Source of the DNA: Fen-178 sp963722575
GTDB lineage: Bacteria; Acidobacteriota; Terriglobia; Bryobacterales; Bryobacteraceae
DNA length: 64,000 bases
Assembly (NCBI GenBank): GCA_963722575.1
Contig: CAVRNR010000020.1
Coordinates: forward strand, 310,001-374,000
Direction of reading: 5' to 3'
A model generated the notes under the pieces. The model was given only the letters and a program-made list of their open reading frames with translations, had not been told where the DNA came from and ran no database searches. Position 1 is the first letter of the stretch, and the number at the start of each line of letters is the position of its first letter. Of this stretch, positions 1 through 8,651 are shown in pieces. A program made the translations under genes and the position numbers.

Positions 1-1981
1 TGGCGGCCAGGGAGACGCTCGAAGTGGTGGTGGCATTAACCGTGAACAGGTCCTGCAAGGTGGCGCCGGCCACTCGCGCGTAGAACATGCCGTAACCGGC
101 GCGCAGGACCGTCTTGTCATTCAGGCGGTACACCAGGCCGATGCGCGGCATGACGTCGTTCTTCGGCGAGTTGATGTAACCGGTTTGCGGGAAGTTCTGA
201 TTGAACACTGTGGGTTGCGGCAGCGCCGAGTATTCGTAGCGGATGCCGTAATTCGCGGTCAACTTCGCGCTGATGCGCCACTGGTCCTGAACGTACATGC
301 CGTAATCCCGAATGGAGCGGTCCACCGTGGGGTTGCCGAAGGTCTGCGAATACGAGTTCCAGTTCTTGGCGCCGGTGGTGTTGCCGGTGTAGTCCAGCGC
401 AAAAGCGTTAACCGTGCTGTAGCTGTAGGTTCCGTTGAGGTTGGAAACGTAGAAGCTGTAGTCTTCGCTGTCGGCAATATCGATCCCCAGCTTGAGCGTG
501 TGGGTGCCCCTGGTCCACGAGATGTTGTCGGCGAACTCGATGCGGCGCTCGCGCGGTTCCACGCGGGGCAGGTAGTTGACGGGGCCGATGGACTGGCCGC
601 CAACCGAGACACCCAGCAACCCGAGAGGGCCGACCAGCGAGAGATCCGGGTCGTCGCCCTCCAGGTCGCTCATCCAACCGAAACGGAAGTCGTTGAGGAA
701 CGACGAAGTGGGGACCCAGGTCCAGTCGAGCTTGCCATTCTTCACGTGCCCGTAGTCGTTTCCGTTGCTGTTGATGGCTTGCCCGGTGGTGGATGCGATG
801 AGGGTGTTCTGCAGGCCGTCGGGGCTCCTGAACTGCATGAAGTTGAAGCTGGCGCTCAAGGTATTGCGATCGGAAAGGTGATAGTCCATGCGGGCGAAGC
901 CCGTATCCTGACTGACCTTGCGCGGAAACAAGCCGAAGAAACGCGGCAGCAGGGCATTGATGGCGGAGCACTGCGCGGAGGTGGGCAGCGTGCCGGTACC
1001 GGTGCCGCATCCTACCCAAACCTGGTTGACGGTGTCGACGATACCGGACTTGACGACGGTATCGGCCAGCGGGTCGTTGCGCCGGGTGAATTCGGTATTG
1101 AGGAAGTAGAACAACTTGTCCTTGATCAAGGCTCCGCCGACGCTCCCACCGATCTGTGTGCGCGAGTCGGGACCAATGACGTTGGCGTAAGGGTCGTGGG
1201 CTTCCATCGCATCGTTGCGGTAGAACCAGTAGCCCGCGCCGTGAAGCTGGTTGCTGCCACTGCGCGTGATTGTGTTGACCACACCACCGGAGGCGCGGCC
1301 GTACTCGGCGGAGAAGTTCGCGGATACCACCTGGAATTCCTGCACGGCGTCCTGGGAAATCTGCGACTGCACGCGGGTGCGGCCGGCATTCTCCACATAG
1401 AACTGTTCCGTGTTGTCGTTCCCGTCGAGCAGGAACGTATTGCCATTGGCCACGCCACGGAAGGTGAGCAGACCGTAATTGCCGTCGTTGGTGACCCCGG
1501 GGGTCAGCAGGACGAAGTTATCCACGCGCCGGCCGTTGATAGGCAAGTCGATAATCTGCTGGGAGTTGACCACCTGCGAGGTGTCGGTCTTGGTGTCTTC
1601 GACCATCGGAGCGACCCCCGAAACTTCGACCGCGGTCGCGCTCGACGCCACCACCAGATTGATATTCAGGTTGAGGTTTTGCCCGACCTGCAATTGCAGC
1701 TCTTGCGCCTCATAGCCGGTGAAACCGGCGGCCGTAACGGTAACCCTATAGCCGGGTCCAGGCACCAAAGCGGGCGCCGTGAACAGGCCGTCATCGTTGC
1801 TCTCGAGCGTGCGGAGGATTCCTTGCCCCTCGCTCGAAATCACCACCTTGGCGCCGGGCACTACCGCGCCCGACGGATCCCGGACGACGCCGGAGATTCC
1901 CGCTACCCCGGCGGATTGCGCAAAAACCGGGGCGGCCACAAACACCAGTAGCGCGAACACCACAATGAACCTTAGACGCAT
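1..1981 (-). CDS. TonB-dependent receptor, Oar-like (3' end outside window)
   Basis: This is an outer-membrane beta-barrel receptor of the Oar/carboxypeptidase-regulatory type; its C-terminus lies beyond position 1 and about 660 residues are visible. The ATG at 1981-1979 follows a GGAGG box and gives a signal peptide (MRLRFIVVFALLVFVAAPVFA). A carboxypeptidase-regulatory (Ig-like) domain follows at about residues 27-110 (GVVRDPSGAVVPGAKV). The plug region comes next, with the conserved stretches LPINGRR, LTPGV, FLLDGNDN and SAEYGRASGGVVN, and then barrel strands. Such receptors are numerous in Acidobacteriota and are thought to take up large substrates or metal complexes. The substrate cannot be told from the sequence. 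Confidence 0.9.
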   Translation of the reverse strand, partial: MRLRFIVVFALLVFVAAPVFAQSAGVAGISGVVRDPSGAVVPGAKVVISSEGQGILRTLESNDDGLFTAPALVPGPGYRVTVTAAGFTGYEAQELQLQVGQNLNLNINLVVASSATAVEVSGVAPMVEDTKTDTSQVVNSQQIIDLPINGRRVDNFVLLTPGVTNDGNYGLLTFRGVANGNTFLLDGNDNTEQFYVENAGRTRVQSQISQDAVQEFQVVSANFSAEYGRASGGVVNTITRSGSNQLHGAGYWFYRNDAMEAHDPYANVIGPDSRTQIGGSVGGALIKDKLFYFLNTEFTRRNDPLADTVVKSGIVDTVNQVWVGCGTGTGTLPTSAQCSAINALLPRFFGLFPRKVSQDTGFARMDYHLSDRNTLSASFNFMQFRSPDGLQNTLIASTTGQAINSNGNDYGHVKNGKLDWTWVPTSSFLNDFRFGWMSDLEGDDPDLSLVGPLGLLGVSVGGQSIGPVNYLPRVEPRERRIEFADNISWTRGTHTLKLGIDIADSEDYSFYVSNLNGTYSYSTVNAFALDYTGNTTGAKNWNSYSQTFGNPTVDRSIRDYGMYVQDQWRISAKLTANYGIRYEYSALPQPTVFNQNFPQTGYINSPKNDVMPRIGLVYRLNDKTVLRAGYGMFYARVAGATLQDLFTVNATTTSSVSLAA

Positions 1982-2094
1982 TTTGAACCTCCAAACCAGA
2001 TAAAACTAGGGTAACAGATCTCAATAACGATAGAGATACAAATCCGTTCGGGACAGGTTAATTCCGCCGCCCTGGACTCCCGCTATACTGAAGC

Positions 2095-2769
2095 GTGCAA
2101 CCGGCCATGGGGAACTTGCGCGAAAGGCTGGCCGCGGTGCGGGAGCGCATCGGGCGGGCGGCGGCGCGTGTGGGGCGCGATCCGGCCGAAATCACGTTGC
2201 TGGCGGTGACCAAATTGTTCCCGGCGGCGGCCATCCGCGAAGCCTATCAACTGGGGCTGCGGGAGTTCGGCGAGAACTACGTGCAAGAGTTCGAGCGAAA
2301 GGCGCCGGAAGTTGCGGATTTGAACGGAGCGCGCTTTCACCTGATCGGGCATTTGCAGTCCAACAAGTCCCAAAAGGCCGCCGAGTTGTTCCAGGTGATC
2401 CAGACGGTGGATTCGCCCAAGCTGGCGCGGCGATTGAACGACGCGGGGCGCGCACTGGACGTCATGCTGGAGGTGAAGCTTTCGGAAGAAGAAGCCAAGA
2501 GCGGGGCGGACCCGGCGTCGCTGGCGGAGCTGATCGAGGCCGTGCGCGGGTGTGGGAACCTGCGATTGCTCGGCCTGATGACCATGCCGCCGTGGACCGA
2601 AGACCCCGAGGCATCCCGGCCCTACTTCCGGCGGCTGCGGGAATTGGCGGAGCGGCACGGGCTGCGGCAGCTATCCATGGGGATGTCGCACGATCTGGAG
2701 GCGGCCATCGAAGAAGGGGCCACCTGCGTGCGCGTAGGGACGGCTTTGTTCGGGAAGCGGCGGGTGTGA
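2095..2769 (+). CDS. yggS: YggS/PROSC family PLP homeostasis protein
   Basis: This is a pyridoxal-phosphate-binding protein of the alanine racemase N-terminal fold (YggS/PLPBP), thought to buffer free PLP; it is not a racemase. At 224 aa it has the usual family length. The PLP lysine is in LLAVTKLF (about residue 40), followed by FGENYVQEF, FHLIGHLQSNK and the C-terminal SMGMSHDLEAAIEEGATCVRVGTALFG, all family signatures. The GTG at 2095 is used here; an ATG at 2107 is an alternative. A TATACT box at 2084-2089 leaves almost no leader before the GTG. The stop overlaps the start of the next gene by 4 nt. Confidence 0.92.
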   Translation: MQPAMGNLRERLAAVRERIGRAAARVGRDPAEITLLAVTKLFPAAAIREAYQLGLREFGENYVQEFERKAPEVADLNGARFHLIGHLQSNKSQKAAELFQVIQTVDSPKLARRLNDAGRALDVMLEVKLSEEEAKSGADPASLAELIEAVRGCGNLRLLGLMTMPPWTEDPEASRPYFRRLRELAERHGLRQLSMGMSHDLEAAIEEGATCVRVGTALFGKRRV

Positions 2770-3893
2770 CGGTCGGATTTTATTCTCCGATGCCGCCGGC
2801 GCGGACGGGCGTGGCGGATTATGCGGCGGCGCTCGCGGCCGAGTTGCGGCGGCACGGACGCGTCAAGATGGCACCGGCGGTGCCCCCTGGGCGCTGCGAC
2901 GTGGCGCTCTACCACCTGGGCAATAACGCGCTGCACGCGGAGATTTACCGGCGCGCACTGGAGCGGCCCGGCGTGGTGACGCTGCACGATGCCGTGTTGC
3001 ACCATTTCCTGCTGGGACAACTGGACGAACCAGCCTATATAGAGGAGTTCGTTTACAACTACGGCGAGTGGAACCGCGGGCTGGCGGGGGAACTTTGGCG
3101 CGGCCGCGCGAGTTCGGCCACGGACAGCCGGTACTTCCGGCACCCTTTGTTGCGGCGCGTGGCGGAGCGCGCACTGGCGGTGGTGGTGCATAATCCGGCG
3201 GCGGCGCGCGCGGTGAAGGAACACGCGCCGGGAGCGCGGGTGGTGGAGATCCCCCATCTTTTTCAGGCGCCGGCGCAGCCTGGGGAAGAGGAGGTGGCGC
3301 GGCACCGGCGGCGGCTGGGCGTCGAGCCGGGGACGTTCCTGTTCGGCGTGTTTGGGTATTTGCGGGAATCCAAGCGGCTGCCCGCCGTGCTCGAAGCCTT
3401 TGCGGATGTGCATCGGGAGAACCCTCGGACAGCGCTGCTAGTGGCGGGCGAATTCGTGTCGACGGACCTGGAACGGGCGGTGGAACCACTCCTGGGCGGG
3501 CCCGGCGTGGTCCGCTTGGGGTATCTCGAGGAGCGCGAATTCTGGCTGGCGGCGGCGGCCGTGGATGCGTGCATCAACCTGCGGTATCCGGGGGCGGGGG
3601 AGACGTCGGGTATTACCATCCGGCTGATGGGGATCGGCAAGCCGGTCCTGGTGACGGACGCCGCGGAGTGCGCGCGGTTTCCCGAGGACGCCTGCCTGCG
3701 CATCGCGCCCGGCGTGGCGGAGCGGGAGTCCTTGCGCCAGCACATGATTCTGCTAACATCGATTCCTGAGGTGGCCCGCGCCATTGGCCAGCGGGGCGCC
3801 GGGCACGTTGGGGCGCACCATCGGGTAGAGCGAATCGGGAACCAGTATTGGGATTTGTTGTGCGAGTGCGGCACATGTGGGGCAGCTTGGTAA
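2766..3893 (+). CDS. Glycosyltransferase, GT4-like
   Basis: This is a predicted nucleotide-sugar glycosyltransferase of about 375 aa with the GT-B fold. The N-terminal motif FYSPMPPARTGVADYAAAL is typical of GT4 enzymes. The C-terminal half has the nucleotide-binding region (FGVFGYLRESKRLPAVLEAF) and RYPGAGETSGITIRLMGIGKPVLVTD, where the GT4 E-x7-E motif normally lies. The GTG at 2766 is chosen because it overlaps the yggS stop (GTGA) and starts directly at the conserved domain. Translation further upstream only reads yggS in a wrong frame. The last codons and the stop at 3891-3893 fall inside a hairpin repeat, so the extreme C-terminus is repeat-derived. Acceptor and sugar are unknown. Confidence 0.85.
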   Translation: MTVGFYSPMPPARTGVADYAAALAAELRRHGRVKMAPAVPPGRCDVALYHLGNNALHAEIYRRALERPGVVTLHDAVLHHFLLGQLDEPAYIEEFVYNYGEWNRGLAGELWRGRASSATDSRYFRHPLLRRVAERALAVVVHNPAAARAVKEHAPGARVVEIPHLFQAPAQPGEEEVARHRRRLGVEPGTFLFGVFGYLRESKRLPAVLEAFADVHRENPRTALLVAGEFVSTDLERAVEPLLGGPGVVRLGYLEEREFWLAAAAVDACINLRYPGAGETSGITIRLMGIGKPVLVTDAAECARFPEDACLRIAPGVAERESLRQHMILLTSIPEVARAIGQRGAGHVGAHHRVERIGNQYWDLLCECGTCGAAW

Positions 3894-5665
3894 GCTGCGG
3901 GCCGATTGGTAATCGGCCCTGTCCGCGAATAGCGGCGGTTGCCAACCGCCGCGCAGGATGCCATCCTGCCCCACATCTGCTGATTTTCTGCCTCGCTTGC
4001 GGCGTGGTGGCTTCGGCGCAGAGGCCCACGGTCAGGCAACTGAACGTGCCGGTTCCGATGCGCGACGGAGTGCGCCTGTCGGCCAACGTGTTTCTGCCCT
4101 CCGAGCATGCCCGTGTCCCCGCGATTCTGGTGCGCACGCCGTACGGGAAAGGCACGGGCCTCACCCCGAATTACCAGGCCTTCGTGGACCACGGCTACGC
4201 GGTGATGGTGGAGGACGTGCGCGGGCGCTACGAATCGGAGGGCTCCTTCCAGCCGCTCCAACAGGAGCCGGCCGACGGCGACGACACCTTGAACTGGATC
4301 GCGCGCCAGCCGTGGTCGGACGGCAAGGTCGGCATGATGGGCGGTTCGTACCTGGGGATCGTGCAGTGGAAAGCGGCGCTGCTCGACAATCCGCACCTGA
4401 AGGCCATCTTCCCGGTGGTTTCGGGGTACGACGATTACCGCGACCGGTTCTACTCCACGGGCGGCGCCATGAAGCTAGGGAACCGGCTGGAGTGGATGTC
4501 CGAGAACCTGAAGGTGCCGGGTTATCAGCCGGATTTCAGCAAGTTTGTGCTGCACCTGCCGCTGCGCACGGCGGACGTGGCGGCCACCGGCAGGCTATCG
4601 GAAATGTACCAGGAAGTGGTGGACCATCCGGCGTTCGATTCGTTCTGGCGCGCCATCAGCACCAAAGAGCAGATTCAGAAAGTCCGCATCCCCGTGTTTT
4701 CGGTGGGGGGGTGGTACGACAACTTCGTTCAGAGCGATCTGGAGGCCTACGCGGCGCTGCACAAGACTTCGGGGCTGAACCGGATTCTGGTGGGGCCGTG
4801 GCCGCACAACATGTCGTACCGATTCGCGGGCGTGGATTTCGGACCCCAGGCCTCGGCGCCGATGCGCTCGCTGCAACTGGAGTGGTTCGACCAGTGGCTG
4901 ATGGGGAAAGACACGCCGCTGGTTTCCAAGCCGCCGGTCGAGATCTTCGTGATGGGCGCCAACCGATGGCGCGAGGAGCGTGAGTGGCCGCCGGAGCAGG
5001 CGCGTGCGCGAGACCTCTACCTGGACGGCAGCGGCCGCGCCAACACGCTCGAGGGCGACGGCGCCCTGAGCGACAGGCCCGCGCGGCGTGGCTCCCAGGA
5101 CCATTATGTGTTCGACCCGCGCGACCCTGCGCCCACGCGCGGCGGCGCCGTGTGCTGCAATCCGCGGGTGTTCCCCTGGGGGCCGATGGACCAGCGCCCG
5201 GTGGAGCGGCGCGCGGACGTGCTGGTGTACACCAGCAGGCCGCTGAAGAGGGACGTGGAGGCTATCGGGCCGGTCAAAGTGGTGCTCTACATCTCGACCA
5301 GCGCGATCGACACGGACTTCACGGCGAAGCTGGTGGACGTGTTTCCCGACGGCTACGCGCGCAACCTGACGGACGGGATCCTGCGGCTGCGATACCGCAA
5401 CTCTCTGGAGAAGCCCGAACTGGCGCAGGCGGGCGAAATCTACATGGTGGCGGTGGACGCGGGCGTGACCAGCAACGTGTTTTTGAAGGGCCACCGAATC
5501 CGGGTGGAGATTTCGAGCGGCAACTTTCCGAGGTTCGACCGCAACCTGAACACGGGCGCGCCGATTGCGGATGAGACCCGCATCGTCAAGGCGAGCCAAA
5601 CGGTGTACCATGATCGCACACACCCCTCGCGCGTGGTGCTGATGGTGATGCCGGAGAACGGGTAG
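3848..5665 (+). CDS. CocE/NonD-type hydrolase (peptidase S15 family)
   Basis: This alpha/beta hydrolase of the X-Pro dipeptidyl-peptidase S15/CocE family probably cleaves acyl esters or amides outside the cytoplasm. Conserved parts are VPMRDGVRLSANVFLP, the nucleophile elbow GMMGGSYLGIVQW (Ser in GGSYLG), GRYESEG and the C-terminal X-Pro dipeptidyl-peptidase beta-sandwich (from about 5150). A secretion signal (LLIFCLACGVVASAQ) ends near 4023. The true start is unclear: ATG codons at 3848 and 3875 and GTG codons between them are in frame, but the codons from 3875 to 3976 lie in a hairpin repeat. The N-terminus upstream of the signal peptide is therefore likely repeat-derived, or translation starts at a CTG near 3981. 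The mature enzyme looks complete. Confidence 0.85.
   Translation: MGFVVRVRHMWGSLVSCGPIGNRPCPRIAAVANRRAGCHPAPHLLIFCLACGVVASAQRPTVRQLNVPVPMRDGVRLSANVFLPSEHARVPAILVRTPYGKGTGLTPNYQAFVDHGYAVMVEDVRGRYESEGSFQPLQQEPADGDDTLNWIARQPWSDGKVGMMGGSYLGIVQWKAALLDNPHLKAIFPVVSGYDDYRDRFYSTGGAMKLGNRLEWMSENLKVPGYQPDFSKFVLHLPLRTADVAATGRLSEMYQEVVDHPAFDSFWRAISTKEQIQKVRIPVFSVGGWYDNFVQSDLEAYAALHKTSGLNRILVGPWPHNMSYRFAGVDFGPQASAPMRSLQLEWFDQWLMGKDTPLVSKPPVEIFVMGANRWREEREWPPEQARARDLYLDGSGRANTLEGDGALSDRPARRGSQDHYVFDPRDPAPTRGGAVCCNPRVFPWGPMDQRPVERRADVLVYTSRPLKRDVEAIGPVKVVLYISTSAIDTDFTAKLVDVFPDGYARNLTDGILRLRYRNSLEKPELAQAGEIYMVAVDAGVTSNVFLKGHRIRVEISSGNFPRFDRNLNTGAPIADETRIVKASQTVYHDRTHPSRVVLMVMPENG
3875..3976. repeat. Compound hairpin repeat, family A (largest copy)
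   Basis: This 102-bp element is bounded by a perfect 11-bp inverted repeat (ATGTGGGGCAG / CTGCCCCACAT). It contains four small hairpins in a row: an AGCTT/AAGCT stem, GGCCGATTGGTAATCGGCC, GGCGGTTGCCAACCGCC and GCAGGATGCCATCCTGC. The last two modules and the closing CCCCAC recur in the same order at 32141-32182 and 55251-55306. The element spans the end of the glycosyltransferase gene and the start of the hydrolase gene. It resembles REP/palindromic intergenic elements, but no transposase for it is visible here. Confidence 0.8.
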
Positions 5666-5742
5666 AGAAGCGAGTAGTGGCACTCTGCTAACCAAGGACA
5701 GCGGAGAAAAAACTGAGAAAGTCACCGATAAAGAAAAGGATC

Positions 5743-6807
5743 ATGTCTCCGGAGCTGAGTGCGTGCGCGCCCATCGAGCCGTGTCTGCTCGGTCACTGCC
5801 GGCGAGTAGCGGCGGTGGCACAGTGCATGGCCCACCAGATGTTTCTGGCGGCTCCGGTGAAAGTCAGTGTCGAATCGGCGGCGCTGTTGCACCATTCGCC
5901 GGTTGAGACTCTTCCCCACTCCATCGACGGGGAGGCGCTGGTCCCCGCCTTGCTGCGCGCGTTCCACCACGCGGCGCATGCCCCGCAACACCTCCAGCGG
6001 CTGGCCGAGATCATTCATATCGCGAATCGCTTCGACGAGCTTTACGAGCTTCGCGCCACCGAGCCGCGTTCCCCGGCGGACATCATCGCCGAGCTGCGCC
6101 GCTTGGCGGAAGAGAATTCGTGGAGCACGGGCCCCGTAACGGCGATCGAGAAGGTGGCGCGTAGAACCAACGTCAAGGTCTTCGCCAAATCTCCGCTGCC
6201 GGTCTTTCCGCAGGCCACCCTCCGCGTTTTGCAAGTTCTGAACCGGCCGGAATCCGCCGCCGGGCAAACCGACCGGATCACGGCCACGGTCTTCCGGCCG
6301 CTGTTCAGCCTGCCATCCATGCGGTCGCTGCTGCAGCATGCGCTGGAAGCGGCGGAACTGGCCCATCATCTGGCGGCCCGGGCGCCGGAGATCGACAGCG
6401 AGGAGGCTTTCCTATGCGGGCTGTTGCACGATATCGGGAAGCTGCTGATCGACCGGCTCAATCTATTCGATTCCGCCACCATGCGGGGGCTGCTGGATCA
6501 TGGATGCCCGCCGGTGTACGCCGAGAACTTCCTGATCGGGTGCGACCACGGAAAGGCAGGCGGCGACCTGGCCGCATCCTGGAGATTGCCCGCCCGGTAT
6601 GTGGAGGCCATCCGCTGCCACCATCAGCCGGAGGAGATCGATTCCCCTCTGGCGCACTTGCTGTACCTGGTGGAGTGGCGTCTGGGTCACCTGGAAGACA
6701 TGCCGTCCGCGCATCGAGTCGGTCTGTGCCTGCGCAGCACGGGCGTCACCGAGCACAGCCTGGAAGCCTGGAACAACGGCCGGGAGCCATTGGCGATGAC
6801 CGCCTGA
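5743..6807 (+). CDS. HDOD-domain protein
   Basis: This 354-aa cytosolic protein has a C-terminal HDOD domain, a degenerate HD phosphohydrolase module found in bacterial signalling proteins. The visible core is AFLCGLLHDIGKLLIDRLN (about residues 222-240) with a downstream ESAA-like helix, GCDHGKAGGDLAASWRLP and AIRCHHQPEE, which retains several HD-type histidines. The N-terminal half also contains a His-rich helix (LLHHSPVETLPHSIDGEAL) that resembles a second, diverged HD region. No output domain is present. Whether it hydrolyses a nucleotide second messenger or only scaffolds partners cannot be read from the sequence. Confidence 0.8.
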   Translation: MSPELSACAPIEPCLLGHCRRVAAVAQCMAHQMFLAAPVKVSVESAALLHHSPVETLPHSIDGEALVPALLRAFHHAAHAPQHLQRLAEIIHIANRFDELYELRATEPRSPADIIAELRRLAEENSWSTGPVTAIEKVARRTNVKVFAKSPLPVFPQATLRVLQVLNRPESAAGQTDRITATVFRPLFSLPSMRSLLQHALEAAELAHHLAARAPEIDSEEAFLCGLLHDIGKLLIDRLNLFDSATMRGLLDHGCPPVYAENFLIGCDHGKAGGDLAASWRLPARYVEAIRCHHQPEEIDSPLAHLLYLVEWRLGHLEDMPSAHRVGLCLRSTGVTEHSLEAWNNGREPLAMTA

Positions 6808-6923
6808 AGGTGCCGGCCGGCCACGAAAGACGATGGCCTGTTCCACATTAAACCCGGCGCCACGGCCGTAGTTACCGACCCACTTACCCACGGCGAGTCA
6901 CTTGTGAGTATAATCGATTCTTT

Positions 6924-7364
6924 ATGCCTACACATCTGGATCTCGAAACTCTGCAAGCGGCGCTGGTAGGTTATCAGCACCAGCTTGACCAAATAGAAGC
7001 GAAGATGACTGAGCTTCGTAGCAAGCTGAAGGGCGAGGCGCCGGTAGCCGCCGCAGCCGCCGAGGCAGCGCCTGCCGCTCGCGGCGGGAAGCGCCCGTTG
7101 AGCGAGGCCGCGAGGAAACGGATTGCGAAAGCGCAGCGAAAGCGGTGGGCCGAGTACCACAAGGCCCAGGAGGCCCCCGCGAAGAAACGGAACATGAGCC
7201 CCGCCGCCCGTGAGCGCATCGCCGCAGCCACCAGGAAACGATGGGCTGAGTTCAGAGCGAAGAAGGCGGCGGCTGAGAAGGCTGCGGCGAAACCCGCCAA
7301 GAAAGCTGTGGCCAAAAAGCCCGCGGTGAAAAAGGCCGCGCCCAGCCCGGCGCCGGCTTCCTAG
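6924..7364 (+). CDS. Lys/Ala-rich histone H1-like protein with duplicated RKR(I/W) motif
   Basis: This small basic protein of 146 aa starts with a predicted coiled coil (residues 5-35, LETLQAALVGYQHQLDQIEAK). Two copies of a motif follow, SEAARKRIAKAQRKRWAEY and SPAARERIAAATRKRWAEF. The C-terminal tail is of histone-H1 type (KKAVAKKPAVKKAA, Pro-Ala end). The motif resembles the NUMOD3-like DNA-binding helix of Acidobacteriota chromatin-like proteins. A non-specific DNA-binding role is likely but inferred. It is a single gene with TATAAT-like sequence at 6910-6916 just upstream. Confidence 0.7.
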   Translation: MPTHLDLETLQAALVGYQHQLDQIEAKMTELRSKLKGEAPVAAAAAEAAPAARGGKRPLSEAARKRIAKAQRKRWAEYHKAQEAPAKKRNMSPAARERIAAATRKRWAEFRAKKAAAEKAAAKPAKKAVAKKPAVKKAAPSPAPAS

Positions 7365-7559
7365 GTCTTTGTCCAACTGATGGGTCCAGTGGGTTCCTGG
7401 TGGCGTGGTGTGGCCCGACTCCCAATAGAATGGTTGTGACGAAACAATATCTCTTGGGAAAAACGACCCTCCCTGAATCGCTTGCTTCCATTCCTTGCCG
7501 GGACCTTCGGACCCATCCCGCGGGACCAGCTCTCTTCTGCCTTACGAGAGAGACTGGGC

Positions 7560-7880
7560 CAGATGAGCGATCGCCGTGAGCAGTTCGTGGTGCGTTGGCG
7601 ATGCTGCAACTAATCGTCCGGGACACGATCGAGCCAGCATGACGCGAGCGTTTCTGGCCAAGGCCGTGTTCAACGTTTCCCCCCAGCGAGCCATCTTGGA
7701 CCGACTGCACAGCGATACCGTTCTAGGGAGACCGTGGCGCGAATCCCGGATGAGGCCGTGTTTTCCCGTGCTTTCGCCGGGTTCGCCCAAAGCGAGTTTC
7801 CGCAAATCCACGGCCATCGAAGCGCGCGAGAAGCCCCAGCCTAAGGAAGTACTTAGCTTGTCCAAGCCGGCCGGAGGTAG
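7560..7880 (+). pseudogene. Degraded transposase fragment
   Basis: The translated fragments are recognisable as an IS4/IS5-like transposase N-terminal half but lie in different frames. One frame (from 7639) reads TRAFLAKAVFNVSPQRAILDRLHSD. After a frameshift near 7735 another frame reads RIPDEAVFSRAFAGFAQSEFPQI, and then the first frame resumes with STAIEAREKPQPK. No catalytic DDE region follows. The stretch 7365-8194 otherwise holds only repeats, so this is a decayed insertion sequence. Confidence 0.6.
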
Positions 7881-7971
7881 GATTCCCCGTCCCACGTCGC
7901 TCCACGAGTATCGGTAGGATTTTGGACGCACTCCACTAGTACCGCGACCGTCCGACTTGTTCCTCAGCGTT

Positions 7972-8031
7972 CCGGGCCGCGGGGTGCCCGGCCCCTACAC
8001 CGACCCTTGTAGGGGCGAGGCATGCCTCGCC
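7972..8031. repeat. Compound hairpin repeat, family C (TGCCCGGCCCCTAC type)
   Basis: The element consists of three adjacent inverted repeats: CCGGGC...GCCCGG, CCCCTAC...GTAGGGG and the palindrome GGCGAGGCATGCCTCGCC. The central TGCCCGGCCCCTAC module occurs again at 47898-47911, immediately outside the right end of the IS4-family element. Confidence 0.65.
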
Positions 8032-8194
8032 GCCGCGCCGCATGCTCCCCCGCGGCCAGGAAAGAAGCCACGCGGTCACGGCACTAGCTAGTCCGAGACT
8101 GTCATAGATCATCTCGGCGGAAGAGCGTCGAATTCCGGGGTCCGCGGCGGAGCCCCAGAGTGTCGAAGGTGCTGGAATGCGGATCATAAGGTGG

Positions 8195-8631
8195 TCACTG
8201 GTCGTCGAAGTCCGGCAGATTCGAGACCTCTGTAGTGGATAAGGCAGTCGGGGTCCTGGGGGCCGCGCGCCAGCGTCTCAGCAACCAAACCACCAGGAAC
8301 ACTCCGAGGATGAGGACCAGCCACGGAAAAAACGGTGTCCATCCGCGGGGGACTGTCCGGGGATCCACCAGCACCTTACTGCCGTACAAGCGGACGTAGG
8401 TATCCAGGATTTCCCGATCCGACCTCCCCATCGCCACCCACTTGACGATTTCCAGTCGCATTTTGACCGCGATCTCGCTCTGATGGGTGGCCACGGGTTC
8501 GGTGTAGCAGCAAGGCGCCAAAACCGCATGTTCCAGGTGGTCGACTCTTGCCTGCCGCTGTTCGCGGTTTCGGCAAGAACGAGTGACGGCAGTAAAGCCA
8601 GAAGGAGAAATTGGACGAATCTTGGGATCAT
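8195..8631 (-). pseudogene. ccmH: Cytochrome c maturation protein CcmH/NrfF-like, frameshifted
   Basis: CcmH reduces apocytochrome c haem-binding cysteines in the periplasm. The ATG at 8631 follows an AGGA box and gives a clean signal peptide (MIPRFVQFLLLALLPSLVLA). The rest of the family domain continues only in another frame: ARVDHLEHAVLAPCCYTEPV with the active-site Cys pair, then MRLEIVKWVAMGRSDREIL, YVRLYGSKVLVDP and a C-terminal membrane segment. The change of frame falls around 8555-8570 and is explained by loss of one base. It starts 20 nt after the chrA stop, so it closes the padR-thi4-CDF-chrA strand run. A sequencing error would make it an intact gene. No other ccm genes are nearby. 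Confidence 0.75.
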
Positions 8632-8651
8632 GATTTTCCTCGAAATACCGG

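Noticed and set aside
185..1951. 588-aa plus-strand open frame opposite the TonB receptor
   Set aside because: Low-complexity Val/Gly/Ala/Arg product without family motifs, antisense to a clear TonB-dependent receptor; a typical shadow frame in GC-rich DNA.
8032..8194. Possible small genes between the family-C repeat and ccmH
   Set aside because: No ribosome site, conserved motif or convincing codon use; nothing seen there.
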